DNA of 64,000 bases from Lithospermum erythrorhizon (GCA_019722365.1 JADFUC010000417.1:42880-106879); one strand, 5' to 3'. Positions 36,829-49,816 are shown, counted from the stretch's first letter. The notes: a model not told the origin generated them from the sequence alone. Numbers and translations are program-made.

Positions 36829-38251
36829 TTCTTGGTTTACCACTTTCTTCTATTTTTCCCAGAATACTTTGTACAGAGTAGTAAATTATGTTCCTAGAGA
36901 AACTTTTATTTTGAGGGTGTTTTGCTAAGTTTTTTTTTGTTTTTTTTATTTTTTTACTTTATAAAGCTTACAAATCTATAAGCCGACAATATTATAATTT
37001 ACAAATGTTTTATTTATGCTTATCAAATTTATTTCGACGACTACACAGAGCAGCCAAATACTACCAAATACCAAGATGCCTCCATTAGTTGTTTACAAAA
37101 AAATTTGAGGACAAATTTTTTAAAAGCCTAATTTTTCAAAGAAAAAGGATGAGACCGAAAGGGATCACAAGGCGCATATTACTCCACTTTCAATCACTTC
37201 ACTTTTTTCTTTTTATTAAAAAAAAATTTGTTATTAATTTTAAACGAGTACTTGAGGCCGAAAATATTTTTTTTTTTTAAATTTTTTATCAAAGCTTACA
37301 TCCTTTTCAATATCTATAAATGTATTACCCAATATTAATCTCTTTATTTCACCATCAAAATTTCTTTATCTTTTCTTCCATATTATAATTTTGTTTTATC
37401 TTTTTTAAACACTTTTTATTAAGTTTTAGCCCAATTAATGGATCCTAATCAAAATTTTAATTTCCCACCTAATTTTATGTTTCAAAACATGTGTTCTATT
37501 TTTATTATTACAACAATATATAAATTAATTATTTAAACTATTTTTTTCTTTTTTATTTTAAACTAATTTAAATTAATTATAATTAAACTAATTATTAAAT
37601 AAATTATTATAATAATATTTTACCATGTATCAAAAATTTAATTATAACTATATGTAAAATTGGAAAGTGGAGAGAATGAATATATAAAGTGGGGGTATAT
37701 GTTATTGAGGATGAAAGATAAAATAATTATTTTTTAAAACTACATTGGAGAACAAGTGATAGTTTTTGAAGATATTTAATGACATGATGAATAATACGAC
37801 GAAGTGATATTTGTAGCTTTTTGAAAACTTGTTATCGAGATAGTATAAGATAAGTTATAATAAATTTTTTTCTACATGCAATAAATTATGTTGTAAAAAG
37901 TAAAATAATTTATAAAGATATTTTATTTATATATCACTTTTTTTATCTTTATGATATAAATAAATTAATATTTATAAGAATAAAATTAATTAAAAACTAA
38001 AAAATATAATTTTATAACTAAAAATATAATTTTATTTTTTTTCAATAAAGTGTAAAATACTAAAAAGTTTGTATAATTAAAAATTGTATATTTATGATAA
38101 TTAAATGAAGGATAAATAAGGTATAAAGTTAAATATTGAAGGATAATGAAGTAATTTACTTGATCAAACCAACTTATAAATTGGAGCAAAATAAATTGAG
38201 ATTTTTTTAAAAAAATCAACTTATATATATATTACTTTTTAACTTATAAGT
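36829..38251. other. XRN upstream region, AT-rich
   Basis: This is the 5' flank of the minus-strand gene: long T/A homopolymer runs (36930-36960, 37210-37290) and very low GC to 38250. No coding frame of interest. I could not pick a TATA box or transcription start among so many AT-rich candidates. Confidence 0.5.
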
Positions 38252-40799
38252 TGTAATTAATCTCCGCCCGAGTCGCACGCCTCGAGGTCGAGAGTCGCCA
38301 TCAACCTCGCATATCGGAGTCACCACCCGATGGTTGACACTAAAAACACTGCTTAAAAAACCAAGAGAACCCGATACTGATAAAATAGAATAGTTCTAAA
38401 CTCGACACACGACATACAAAATTAAATCCATCGTGGACATTTCTAGCCAAACCCAAAACATAAGACACCACAACAAACTTTGTCACAAATGTACCAAAAA
38501 CATCTTACAATTTCAACATTTCCAAACAAAAATAATAATCATATACCGAGAAATGAAAAGAGAGGACCGCCGGCGATCCTACCAATTGCCTTCACCTAAA
38601 TAAAGTCACCGAATTACTACAACTCAATCAAGTTTCAAAGGGCACCTCACACTGAAGCTGAAAGTGTAGTTTCGATGTTTTAATAAACTGATCACCCTGG
38701 AGCAGAATTTACTGTGTCCGAATTTAAGCATACAAGATGGGATAAATACATACATATACACATATATATATACATCGGTCCTTAGTGTGGTAAATACAGC
38801 TTATACAAATATATTTAGAAATTATCATCTATTCAAGACATCATAATGTGATACCTAATGAACGAAAGTACACCTCATGTAACTCGACTTACGTGAATAA
38901 TAAAAGCCATATTTCATCACATAACCAAACTAATCACCCACCATTAATGTTCACAATCACAATTAATGAATAAAACGACGCCACAACACATAATGTATAA
39001 CAATTATCCTTCCTATGTGCTCACCCTTCGAACAATCAACAACAACATAGATATAACAATTCATCCTTTTCCCGGCAGGCTCACCCTTCGAACACCCAAC
39101 AACAACATATATAATAATTCATCCTTTTCCCGGCAGGCTCACCCTTCGAACACCCCACATCATCTCAACATCCACAAAGCACACATACAATGTCAACACA
39201 CACAACAAACACAATAATAGTTTCAAAGTAACACCTATAACACAATAATAATACAACCAAATCGCATAAACTCCGTGACTCAACAGATACACTCCCAGAT
39301 ACTTCCACCACACAATTTTACTCAACATGAATACAAGAATACACTCAGCATAAACATACTCAAAATTACACTAAAACGTAAATAGGCTCAAACATAAATA
39401 CCCTCTAACAACCACACCATAAATCATACAAGTCAACAATTTACAGTCCCACAACTATACACACAGATGAGTACATAATACAGATACATTGTCACAATCA
39501 ATTTACCATACACAACACCCAAACATAAATAAGTTAACAAGCGAGTGATAAATCCCCACCTTGGCTAGTACCACTAGCGCCCAAGCAGTCACTCGATCCT
39601 CACGCTGTTCCCACGTCCCGAGTCTGAACAGACACATTACAAAAATAAAATCACAACTCGTAACCATTTCAACCCCTTTTATCCTAATTTAAATACCATT
39701 CTTTTAACCCATTTCAGTTATAAATTTACAGTTTACGTAAAGGTTACCAGTTATGTTTCAATAGCAATTTCGATGACAACCCTCGCTACCCGGACTAAAT
39801 TCGATAAACATCCTATATCTTATTCAAACTCCCAACATTTCCAAATAGTTTCACAAATTCCAATTTCACCCTTCTCCCAATCAATTTTAACCATAACTCT
39901 CAACCCTAATCCTTAAGCTCTCGCTTTACCACCAAATTCACCACGATAAATCTCTAACCTATTTGTTCCCAACACTTAAAATTCATATTTGTATCCCAAA
40001 CAATCACAATCATGGATTCAATTTAACTATTTACATTAGCCACCAGATTTTAACGAAAATCAACCCACCATCACCCAAAATTCATCTCAATCAGAATTAC
40101 ACTTTCACCCCAAATACCGATCATTATAAATTCCTATATTACACCTCTAGGCCTAAAGTAATAATTCTATTCAATAATTTATCCAAAAATCCAAAGTCAA
40201 CCCAAAATTCCAAAAAAGTCAATCCTGTCTCTAAACACCCAAAATTTCACATCAAACATCATATTTCAATCCCGTAATAACTAATCTATAACCCAAGAAT
40301 CAATCGCCAATGAAATTCAAAATATCAAAAGTCAAACAAAAGTCAAAGTTTGGAGATTTCACAAACACTCAAAATATCAGACCTTACCTTGAAACGACGG
40401 GATGATGTAGAGGAGAACCCTCTCCCACAATTTTAGCTCCAAAGTCAGGAATTGAGAGAGAAAATTGAAGAAAAAAGATGAAAAATTTGGTGCTTCCTCT
40501 CGGCCGTGCTCGGCGGGCGGAGAAAGAAGCAAAGAAAAAGCCTCTGTTTGGGGTTTTGGGGCCTAAATTGGAGTTCTTAAGGGGTTTCAGAGTTGGTCAA
40601 ATTAAAAAGCCCAACCTAAGTGAAAATCGGCCTTTAATTCGCTTCGATACTTCTGCTTTTAATTTAATTCGAATAACCAACTTCCGAACATAAACATTTA
40701 CGAACATAAAATAATTAGTGGTTTCCAATTTTACGGAAATAAATTAATAATTTCACATTTTAGTTTATTTTATTAACGGGTCGCTACCGGTTATTACAT
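38252..40799 (-). repeat. 3' LTR of the chromovirus, 2.55 kb
   Basis: On the minus strand it starts TGTAATAACCGGTAGCGACC after the polypurine tract and ends near CGGGCGGAGATTAATTACA. The left terminus lies next to TTATAAGT. A leader-like segment with GTTTCAAGGTAAGGTC near 40390 resembles an exon-intron edge in the transcribed part of the LTR; the solo LTRs at 53870-56252 and 56687-58887 have the same layout. Confidence 0.8.
39019..39164. repeat. Tandem repeat in the chromovirus LTR, unit 58-60 bp, 2.5 copies
   Basis: Copies start at 39019, 39079 and 39137 with GCTCACCCTTCGAACA and share CAACAACAACATA and ATTCATCCTTTTCCCGGCAG. The third copy is cut after 28 bases. Confidence 0.95.
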
Positions 40800-40812
40800 T
40801 CTACCCACCTAA
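40800..40812 (-). other. Polypurine tract of the chromovirus
   Basis: Minus-strand GTTAGGTGGGTAG immediately precedes the LTR start TGTAATAACC, with AA at the junction. Confidence 0.75.
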
Positions 40813-40899
40813 CAAAATTTCTACCGAAATTTCAACTCAAAGTTACAGCGTAATAATCAAACAACCAAGACAACTTAATTTAAAAGTCAGGATGATGGT

Positions 40900-41299
40900 T
40901 TCATATCCTCCTCAAGGCCCCCACGTGCTTCCTCTACTGGGTGATTCCTCCATGCACTTTCACCAATTTCACTTCTTTATTCCTCAAGACCTCTTCCGAT
41001 CCAAGATCCTCACCAGTCCCTCTTCATAGGTCAAATCCACACCCAAGTCATCTGGCTCGAACTCTAAGACGCCAAGGACCATCCGGAACGTACTTCCTCA
41101 AACAAGACACATGGAATACATCATGAATCCTCTCCAATTCTCTGGGCAAGGCTAAACGGTAAGCTACTGCTCCCACTTTTGTCAAAATTTCAAACGGTCC
41201 AATGTAACGGGGACTCAACTTCCCTCTTCTCCCGAACCTCATCACACCCTTCCATGGAGATATCTTCAGAAATACCCAGTCACCTACCTCGAATGACAA
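40900..41299 (-). pseudogene. Chromovirus integrase C-terminus (GPY/F) and chromodomain-like tail
   Basis: The frame at 41299-41048 reads GDWVFLKISPWKGVMRFG, GKLSPRYIGPFEIL and LPRELERIHDVFHVSCLRKY, the classic end of gypsy integrase with its GPF core. Continuing leftward with a small frameshift, DDLGVDLTYEEGLVRILDR and LRNKEVKLVKVHG followed by an ATW-like stretch match the shortened chromodomain of Tekay/Del elements, which directs integration to heterochromatin. Confidence 0.85.
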
Positions 41300-43016
41300 G
41301 TCTACTCGGCGTCGACAACAGACTTCTTTGTCTTATCCCGTACCGCCCTCAATGTTGTCAGATCACTTTTACCCTCTCTATCGAACTCTCCACCAACCTC
41401 GCACTCCATAAATCTTCCTTTCTTTCTTACCTCATTCCAACATATCGTAGGTCCTACACCTCCGGCCATACAAAGCTTCTCGAATCTGCCATCCTAATGC
41501 TGGGCTGAAACTCAAGTTTATTATAAAATGAACTCCATTTTTCGGCAACTCCTCATCCCAACCAACGGAGAAACTCAACACACAAGTTTCTCAAGATGCC
41601 CTCTAACGCCTCGAATCGTTTTCTGATAACCCCTCCGCTGAGGATGAAACGCACACTATTTGGACTCCGTCCCTAACGCCTCCCGGGCTTCCTCTAAAAA
41701 CCTCGGTTGAACCTCAAGGCCCCTATCCGAAACAATACTGCACCCTACGTAGCCTCACCACCGGTCTACATACATCTTGCCCAACTTCGGCCCACGCTGT
41801 TTTTTAATAGGTAGAAAATGAGCGGTCTTAGATAGTCTATCCACAATTACCCAAATCCCATCATTTCTTTTCTGAGTTCTTGGAAGCCCAAACACAAAGT
41901 CCATGGGCGATTTTCCCACGCCCACTGTGCAATCTAGAATTGCTGCAAAGAACCCGTGGAAGGCTTATATGGTCAATCTTGACCACTGACAAATCAAACA
42001 CTTTGCTACAAAATCAGCAATTTCTTTCTTCTTATCCCCACAACCGCAGTTCTCCTTAAATTTCGATACATTTTTGTACTCCCCCGCTGACGTGATACTA
42101 TATGAGGCATCAAGTGAGCCTCATCCAAGATTCTCGCTTTTAGGGCTCTGGGCGAGCTGGGCACAACCACCGCCTCCCAACCGTGTATCACCGTCATCAC
42201 CACTCAGAACCTCGATTTACCTCCCTGCTCGCTGAACTGGGGCTCGTGACTTTTCTATCTTCCTTTGCATCTCCCTATTTTATCTAGCAACACCGGTCTC
42301 ACCTTCTATATAAGCTTTCAACAAAGACCCATTCACCCCCAACCTCAAAACACCTAATCTCGTCTAACTCCCTCTTTCGCTCCTTCAACTTCCCTACCAA
42401 GGCATCCGCCACTACATTTCAAGTTTCCCCCGGATGATATTCAATCGTTAGATCGAAGTCACTGTAAACTCGCCCATCTTCGCTGCTCAAATTCAACTCC
42501 CTCTCAAAAGTATACTTCAAACTCCTTGTGGTCTCAGAATATCCGGCATTTAACCCCATACAAGTAGTGTCTCCAATTTTTCAAGGCAAAAACACCGCGC
42601 GGCTAACTCCAAGTCACGGGTAGGATAATTCTTCTTCTCATGATTCTTCAATTGTCGAGACGACACGCAATCACCTTCCCATTCTCGCAGATCAATACGC
42701 AACCTAACCCCGATGCGGACGCATCGCCGTACACCACGCATCCCCTCATTCCCTCGATTCCAGAGTGTCAACACCGGGCGATGTAGTCAATCTCCTCTTC
42801 ACCATTGAAATGTACATCACACTCTTCGCCCCAAACGAATGGTACTCCCTTCCCGGGTCAACTTAGTCGGAGCAAATATCAACGAAAAATCTGTATGAAT
42901 CTTCTCTGTAATACCCAAATTTGGAAACCAAGAACTTCTCACCTCGCTCACACTTCACAAGTGCCTCCAATTCATCACCAAGCCCACCTTTGTGGGTCCA
43001 CACTAACATCTCGCCT
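41300..43016 (-). pseudogene. Chromovirus RNase H and integrase core relic
   Basis: The position between RT and GPY/F requires RNase H and integrase here. The text is strongly decayed: weak integrase-like readings (for example ILDEAHLMPHIVSRQRGSTK-type zinc-finger linker near 42060-42150 and a YRNLRR follow-on) remain, in several frames. No continuous frame. Confidence 0.65.
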
Positions 43017-43598
43017 CTAGACAATACGGTAATTCCAAGAACTCAAGACTCTTCCCCAACCAAAATTCACACTTTGAAAACTTTGCGAACCGAGCCCACC
43101 CGTAGCACTTCCAAATACTTTCTCAAAGTCGTTTTCATGTTCCAGCTCACTCTTAGAATAAATTAAGATGTCATCAATAAACACAACCACGAACTTATCC
43201 AAGAACTCTCGAAAAACACGATTCATCAGGTCCATGAAAGCTGCTGGTGCATTTGTCAACCCAAACGGCATCACCAAGAACTCATAGTGCCCATATCTTG
43301 TACGAAACGCTGATTTTGATATATCCTCTTCCTTAATTCTCAACTGGTGATATCCAGACCTCAAATCAATTTTTGAAAACACCCTCGCATCCCTCAACTG
43401 GTCAAAAAGATCATCAATCCTTGGCAACGGGTACCGGTTCTTAATAGTCACTTTGTTCAACTGCCGGTAATCAATACAAAGCCTCATAGTCCCATCCTTC
43501 TTTTTGACGAACAAAACTGGAGAACCCCAAGGAGCTAGAATAATTGCCCGATAAACCCCTTCTAAAGAACTCCTCGCAGCCTCGCTCAACTCCTTCAA
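43017..43598 (-). pseudogene. Chromovirus reverse transcriptase core
   Basis: Best preserved coding piece of this element. Motifs in order: [75 protein letters not shown], and the catalytic [13 protein letters not shown] (the two aspartates present). The frame then shifts at about 43130. Upstream protease and spacer text (43600-44330) is broken. Confidence 0.95.
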
Positions 43599-44330
43599 CT
43601 CGCTGGAGCCATTTCAGACGGCGCCATAGATATCTGGAGTCGCTCCCTGCACTCACTTCAATCGAAAATTCAATCTCTCTCCTGCTCGAGGTAGTCCTCG
43701 CAAATCCTTCGGAAACACATCCTCTGAATTCTTCACAATCCCACATCTCTCTCAAGCCGAGGCTCATCTTTCTTTCAAGTCCGCATGGAACCTGACGATC
43801 CCTTGCTCAAGAACTTACGAGCTTAACACCGAGATCACACAAGACGGCCAACACTCTCCTATCCCTCCAACAACTCGTAACTCAAAGCCTACCCGGCTAG
43901 TAACACAATCTCCTTACTTATGACAATTTATTACCGCATGGTGTTTCCCCAACCAAATTCATTCCTTCAAGATCAAGTCAAGTCCACTAGTTCAACGGGT
44001 AATGTGTCTACTTCTAATACACGATTATCAACACTTATGGACAATTTCTTATAAACCTAAATTACCTCAACCGACCTCCCTACCGGGTGTCATTATTATC
44101 GTGCTGTACCTAGATGTCTGTAATTCAAGGACGTTTTTAGCAAAATTCGAGATATAAAAGAGCTGTGGCTCCGTAATCAAGCAATACGCCGGAAGATCGC
44201 TAATTCACATGTAAAGATAGAGTACCTTGCCACCATTCGAATATTCGCTGCCTCCCGCCGCGCGATCAGATTGACTGCCCTCCCGCCCGTGCCAACTCCA
44301 CTCATACTGCTACCCGCTACCCCCATCGAT

Positions 44331-45600
44331 CTACCACCAAAACCTCGGCTCACTCGTCCTCCAAACCGCCACCCCGACTACCCTGAGATCCACCTCTCCC
44401 AAACTGTGTCGAAATCCGAAAGTGGCCGCTTTACTTCCGAACCCACATACGGCGGAGACATACATTAGCAAAATGCCCCGGCTGCTGACATCGAAAACAC
44501 ACCGCCCTCTGGTGCTGACAATCCTTCGCTCTGTGCCCATTCTGCCCACACTGGTAACACTGAACCTGTACCTCGGCCGGAACACCCGAAATACCACCGT
44601 GAAACCCACTCACTCTAGAGGTGCCGAGGCCGGTAAAGCCCCCCCGAAAACTGGCCTCCAAATTGCAGGTGCACTCCAAACGGATTCCTACCTGGGCGGC
44701 GCCGCCGAAAGTTCCTCCGAAATCCCCGTCTCTGAATGGCCCCGGTAGCCTCCAAATACACCGCCTCCCTCTCTTTCACCCCTGATTCTACTATGTCCTC
44801 TCCACCCGTAACGCCGCATCTCAACCGGTGAAAACTGTAAAGTGAACAAAGACAGCCTCCCGAACTGTGAATCTCACTCGACGAAACCCGCGATCCTCTC
44901 GCGAAGCTCAAAGTGGGTACACTTTAATCAAACGACACAAGTCGCTAAACCTCTTTCATACCCATCAACTGCTTCTCTCCCCTACTGCATTCAACCAACT
45001 CTCTCCATCGCATACATACGAGTCTCCAAACAAAATTTCGCCTAAAAGCTCCCGAATCTAGCCTGCTGGATTTGCATTTCACCCTATCCGCCAAATCTTT
45101 TGTGGACATGGTTCCACCAACTCCTAGCTCCGCCCGAAAACCGGTACACCGCAAACTTTCACCTTCAACTCATCCCCTAAGCCCATCGGGTTCAAACTTA
45201 TTCTAATGCTCCAACAATTCGACGCGAACCCTCCTGCCGCGCACTACGAACCCCGCGTCCTTCTTCGTGAAACCGCCTAGTAACTGTTTCAATTCCGCCT
45301 TGAAAGCCACCGCTCAGACTGGGCCTGGCCACCTAACCGCCTCCAAAATCCTCATACTCGACTGAATTGCACTCCTCCCGGGGACCCGGCTGGGTCCACG
45401 CCCGGCCTCACCACGCCCCCTTCCCAGCTCCACGAGCCTCTCGGCCTCTAGCACCCCTACCTCTGGTCTACCCCGGCCTCTTCCCAAGATCGGCCCCTAC
45501 CCAATACCTGGCCTCCGCCTACTCTGTGAAGCCTCTACCCTAACGGGTCCGTGATTCGACATCTACGCAACTCAACTCTCAGCATCCTCGACGCCTACTT
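44331..45600 (-). pseudogene. Chromovirus gag relic with two zinc knuckles
   Basis: At 44600-44480 the minus strand gives CYQCGQNGHRAKDC and CFRCQQPGHFANVC, two intact CX2CX4HX4C knuckles 6 residues apart, as in nucleocapsid proteins that bind genomic RNA. Upstream (44680-45600) is a decayed capsid region, starting near a GC-rich, Arg/Gly-coding stretch at 45350-45560 where gag normally begins. Frameshifts separate the parts. Confidence 0.85.
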
Positions 45601-45721
45601 TAAAGAAAAATAAAATAATTTTAGACTCATAAAAGACTCACGACACAAAAAATTTTTACAAACCTAGACGTAGTTATCAATAATCTCAATAAATTCCCGC
45701 TTAAAACTGAAACTCACGCTC

Positions 45722-45759
45722 GAGCAGAGCCATAATTGTAACGACTGAAGGTCGTTACA
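45722..45759 (-). repeat. Primer-binding site and 23-bp LTR remnant forming a palindrome
   Basis: GAGCAGAGCCATAAT (a decayed GCTCTGATACCA, tRNA-Met type) is followed by TGTAACGAC-TGAAG-GTCGTTACA, a perfect 9-bp inverted repeat with a 5-bp loop at 45737-45759. The first half is the expected LTR end. The mirrored half looks like the end of another such LTR, so the LTR body may have been lost between two ends. Confidence 0.6.
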
Positions 45760-46576
45760 TGTTATTATTTTAAATATTAGCCAAAATTTCTTTTTTATCA
45801 AATTAACATTTTGATAAAAAAAAATAAATTTAGCCAAACACTATGAATTATTATTATACGGAGTATTGTGTAGGGGAAGATAAGAAGTTGGACATGACAT
45901 GAAATGTAATGATGACCTTTTTTAGAGTTCCAACATAAGTTCAAATCAGCATGCGTGAGAGTATGAAGATTGAATGAAAACCGTTTGATGAGAAAAATGA
46001 GGAGAATGAAGATTTGTGCCACTTTGCCGCCAACTTGCTCAAGATTCAAGAGTCAAGATAATTGAGAACTCCAAAAGTCCAAAAATCAATTTTCAACCTT
46101 TCTTTATGTTCTTTCTTAAAATTGTACTAACTGATTGGTAGAAATATAACTATTATTTTATTATTAAATATTCACGATCAGTCAATATTAGTTTTGAAAT
46201 AGTTACATTATAAATTAATATTTTTATTAATTTATAGTAAAAATAATTAATTTTACAAACATCTTTCAAACTTTCACTTACTTATTTGTATACAACGATG
46301 TGACGTATATCAAACGAAAGACTATTCTTTGTTAGAACCTTTCAATCTTTCACCCTATTAAAGTTTACAACAATTTAAGTATTTATAATGACGAGGAAAA
46401 TTAGAGACGAGATCAAGGCGAATTGATTTCAATAAAAATTAATGTAATAATTGAAGTTATTTTTCAAGAAACCTTCATAAATCATTCACGTAATATGTAG
46501 TATATAAGGAATTATTAATTTATATTTTATATGAGGTCTATAGAAATTATCAAAAATATATTATCTTATAATTTTA
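45760..46576. other. AT-rich spacer with one strong hairpin
   Basis: No gene. At about 45791-45822, TTTTTTATCAAA and TTTGATAAAAAA form a 12-bp stem with a short loop. Very low GC throughout. Confidence 0.6.
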
Positions 46577-46985
46577 GCGAATTATTAATTTAGCACCCTA
46601 TCCCCGAAGCTCTGACCTACTAAAAATATTATCTTAAAGCAGCTTTATTAAACAATCGAAGATTAATTTATCGAAATTTTCTAATTGTAGCTGATAATTG
46701 CAAAAAAAAAAAAAAAAGGAATAAAAAAGTATGAATTATTAACGTAGCACCCTATCCCCGAGTCGATCGACCAAAAATATTACCTTGTAGAGTTTATTAA
46801 ATAATCATATTAATTTATCCAATTTACCGTAGCTTGGATAATTGCAAAAAAAGGAACAAAACACGAATTATAAATTTAGCACCCTATCCTCAGCTTGAGA
46901 CTGAGCAAAAATATTATCTTGAGAGATTATTAAATAATCGAGTATTAATTTATCGAGATTCTACTATAGTTGACAAATGGAATCC
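46577..46985. repeat. Three-copy tandem repeat, unit ~130-155 bp
   Basis: Copies start at about 46577, 46733 and 46866 with GAATTATTAA..TAGCACCCTATCC. Each continues with AAAAATATTA(T/C)CTT, TTATTAAA(C/T)AATC and TTAATTTATC, then TAGCTG/TAGCTT and AATTGCAAAAAAA. The third copy ends in TAGTTGACAAATGG. Differences include homopolymer length. It borders the Tat element and may be part of its 5' LTR. Confidence 0.9.
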
Positions 46986-47245
46986 AACTTTACCCAAGAA
47001 AACCCGGATTTAGCACCACGTTCAGAGCGCATCGGGAGGGGCTTGTGACGTAACTGCACTCCCTCGCCCCTCACCAATCCGATCAAGAAAACTAAGGCCC
47101 TCGCACGAGCCTTCTCTTAAGGAGGCGAGGTTTGACATCCCGAACTCCTCGCCGAACAAAACCAAGGGATTTCTTAGAGCGAGAGACGCAGGCGAATTCT
47201 ACACTAAGCTTTCCAGATAGGCTCGCTAAAATCCATCACATCAAT

Positions 47246-47263
47246 TGGCGCCGCCTCGGGGAT
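47246..47263 (+). other. Primer-binding site of the Tat element
   Basis: TGGCGCCGCCTCGGGGAT differs by few bases from TGGCGCCGTTGCCGGGGA, the site typical of Tat and Athila gypsy elements, and marks the end of the 5' LTR just before it (near CATCACATCAAT). Confidence 0.8.
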
Positions 47264-47559
47264 CGATAAAACCCCTTTGCAATTATCGCATTCACGCGAG
47301 CGGTTCATTTAGTTAACTTCGAGCAGCCTTCAAAGTGGACACCTCCAAAGCAAAGCAAAGGTCCCTATTAGCCATCATCGCTCTGACAATGAATCTAGTC
47401 ACATCAACTATGCCCCTCGAAGACGGAGGGACCATACCAATTATTTATCAGACAACGTAGACTCTGACAACTCACACACTAGGCCATCTTAACCATCGCT
47501 CTCAAGCTACGATTAACAACCTCGACATTCCGGAAGTCCTCTATCAGGGAAACCTATCT

Positions 47560-48600
47560 GTGAGTTATGAAAGGTCCCCTGTCAAGCAAGGTTACGCCAT
47601 CATGTGCGGACAAAGATGGCCTGAAGATCTCGGCGCTTATTGCACCGGCCGCACTGGATGCTGGTAATAAGAATGCTGAAGTTGCAAAACAGCGGACGAA
47701 CCTCGCATCACCGGCTAAAGCGCATCACCCCGTCGAGGGACAAGCAATACAACACCTGGCCGCTCTTTCTAGCCGACATGAACGCTACCATGATTTATGG
47801 GATTCAGACGTCCAAATCAAACTTTCGCGGATGGAGACCCGGCAATCACCTTAAACTTTTGATTCTTAAATCGGCTTTTTTGGGCCAGTTGACGATGAAG
47901 TATACGCCAGGGCATTCCTGCAGCTTGCTGGGACGTACTTTGAATGGGGTTCTACAACGCTTATCCGATTCCATCGACCGGTTGAAAACGTCAGGATCTC
48001 GTTTCTGGACAAGTTTGGGGGCGCCCATGTTGGGCTGGCTTTGTGACGGTGAGAACCTCGATGGAGACATAACAAAAAACCGGGGAGACATTGAGAAGTT
48101 TCACCACAAGATTCGAAGAAGTGGCAACCAATACTTAACGCCCAACGAGAGCTGATGATGATCTCATTCTTTCACGGATTGAGATATGGCCCTCTCAAGT
48201 GAGAAATTGGTGTTGAACCACCTAAATATTCACTCAAAGTTCCCTCGAGGGTCGGGGCGCAATAGATTTAAGTGCATAAAAAATCCCCAAAAAGGGGTCG
48301 AGTGTGAGATTGCCTCAAAAAGCCCAAATGAAAGTGGCAGAATGCTCGTAAGATAAGGGTGCGTCCCCCGGCGAAAGATGGAAGACAACATAAATTCCAG
48401 GATCCCACGTTTTATACCCCATTAAGGGTACCTGTGGGAAGGATTTACGCCCAATTGGAGGATAAGAGGATATTTCCTAAACCTCATAAGATAAAATCAC
48501 CTCCTAATCGAAGGGACGAGAAGAAGTATTATGAATATCACAAGGATCATGGCCACGAAAACCAATGAATGTCGATCGTCAGTGGGAAGACAAGAGAAAT
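47560..48600 (+). pseudogene. Tat-element gag relic
   Basis: Frames shift several times. The stretch at about 47900-48010 reads as FLQLAGTYFEWGSTTLI, then FLDKFG, which matches the retrotrans_gag capsid pattern (FxxTLxGxAxxWF...FLxxF). Upstream is the usual proline/glycine-poor lead, downstream a charged Lys/Arg-rich section to about 48600. No zinc knuckle was found. Confidence 0.6.
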
Positions 48601-48849
48601 TAATTCAGGCAACTAAAAAGAGTTTGTAAGAAGAGACCAGTAAGTGTTCCCTCGCGGCGAAGAGAAAGGACGCCTCCTCAGCGCAATGTCAATATTAATA
48701 AAGATCACGATGATACCCTCACATAACAAAGGCGGTCGATACTATTTCGAGTATAACTGAGGCTATATATCTCGACGCCGAAGAAAGTACGAGGAGGTTC
48801 TGTACGCTTAGCCCCATAAGTAAAGACTGCTGCATGTAGAACCCATTAC

Positions 48850-49060
48850 CTTCGAAAGTGAGCTCATGGGCTCAAGTTCCCCTAATTTAATTTATCCTCG
48901 TTATTAGTCCTATCATCGCTAATACCGCTGTTGCCCGACGTTGGTAGATACGTGGAGTTCAACGGACATCCTCTATTTACAAGCTTATGATCGACTAGGA
49001 CTCCCCCACAAACATTTGAAACCGGTATCCACACCCCCTGGGCTGTGTTCGGGGAGAGGG
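48850..49060 (+). pseudogene. Tat-element aspartic protease, active site altered
   Basis: The plus-strand reading near 48940-49010 is WVDTWSSTDILYLQAYDRLGL. In this family the core is VD(T/G)GSS(A/V)DIL: the catalytic Asp is present but the following Gly is Trp. Text before it fits the HDALVV..I strand only loosely. Confidence 0.7.
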
Positions 49061-49816
49061 ACATTCTGCAGGTTCGATACGGAATAAAGCAGACCGATTT
49101 GACACCGACGAAGCACCTCGAATCCACAACCGTAGTGGCCTCCTTTACTGGCCGTGGATACTCCGGACCCTTCGTATAACGGGCTTATTGGGAGGCATCT
49201 CGTCAATGCTTTTGAGGGCGGTTGTCTCTCTCTCCACGCAAATGAAGCCTCCCACACGGAGGATCGGGAGAAATTTCTGGAGACTAGGAAAAAGGCAGGC
49301 GTGGTTATCAACTGAAATATCAAGTGGGTGTTCTCTTAATATACCCCTCGCGTAAAAAGGCGAGGGTCTCGCTTATCAACCGTCAATATCAAGGGGCGTT
49401 TCTAATTTCTCAGATCCGTTTTAAATGTTCTCAAGTTCCTAAGGATAATGATCCTAAAGAAAAGTAGCTGATAAGCACTGGAGACCCGCGAGGAGCTAAA
49501 GTTAATTCCGCTTTCTCGGATGAGCGTAAGTCCAAGACTCAATAGGCACGAAACTTCCTCCTACCCATCGCAGCGAACTATACTATCAAGGCGAGATTAC
49601 CGGTGTCTTCGACGGGGTCCCGGTGATTACGCCACTCGTGGATACCGAACTTTCTTCATCAAGCTTGGTAATGCCGACACACATCTTTTTAGCCTATCAA
49701 ACAAAAAAGAGAAACTTTAGACTGGCAGAAGAACCTTACCATACAAAAAAGAGAAGTCGAGGAGCTTCAGAGAAGCAAACGCAACTAAGAGTTTCAGCCT
49801 CAAATGGATAGCTAAT

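Larger units (their letters stand above)
38252..45759 (-). mobile_element. Ty3/gypsy chromovirus (Tekay/Del-like), 5' LTR nearly lost
   Basis: Minus-strand order right to left: LTR remnant (45737-45759), primer site, gag with two CCHC knuckles, RT, RNase H/integrase relics, GPY/F domain, chromodomain-like tail, polypurine tract, 3' LTR (38252-40799). Length is 7.5 kb although one LTR is missing. The order RT before integrase defines Ty3/gypsy; the C-terminal chromodomain-like segment places it among chromoviruses. Confidence 0.88.

Noticed and set aside
36829..36843. XRN start five codons further upstream (VNQE-MGVPS)
   Set aside because: The upstream codon is GTG, not ATG; family members start at MGVPSF, and the ATG at 36826-36828 gives exactly that.
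39963..40277. 104-codon plus-strand frame
   Set aside because: It lies in the chromovirus LTR, with low-complexity Asn/Pro/His composition and no domain.
43471..43767. 98-codon minus-strand frame beside the RT
   Set aside because: It overlaps the RT in another frame; only the RT frame has motifs.
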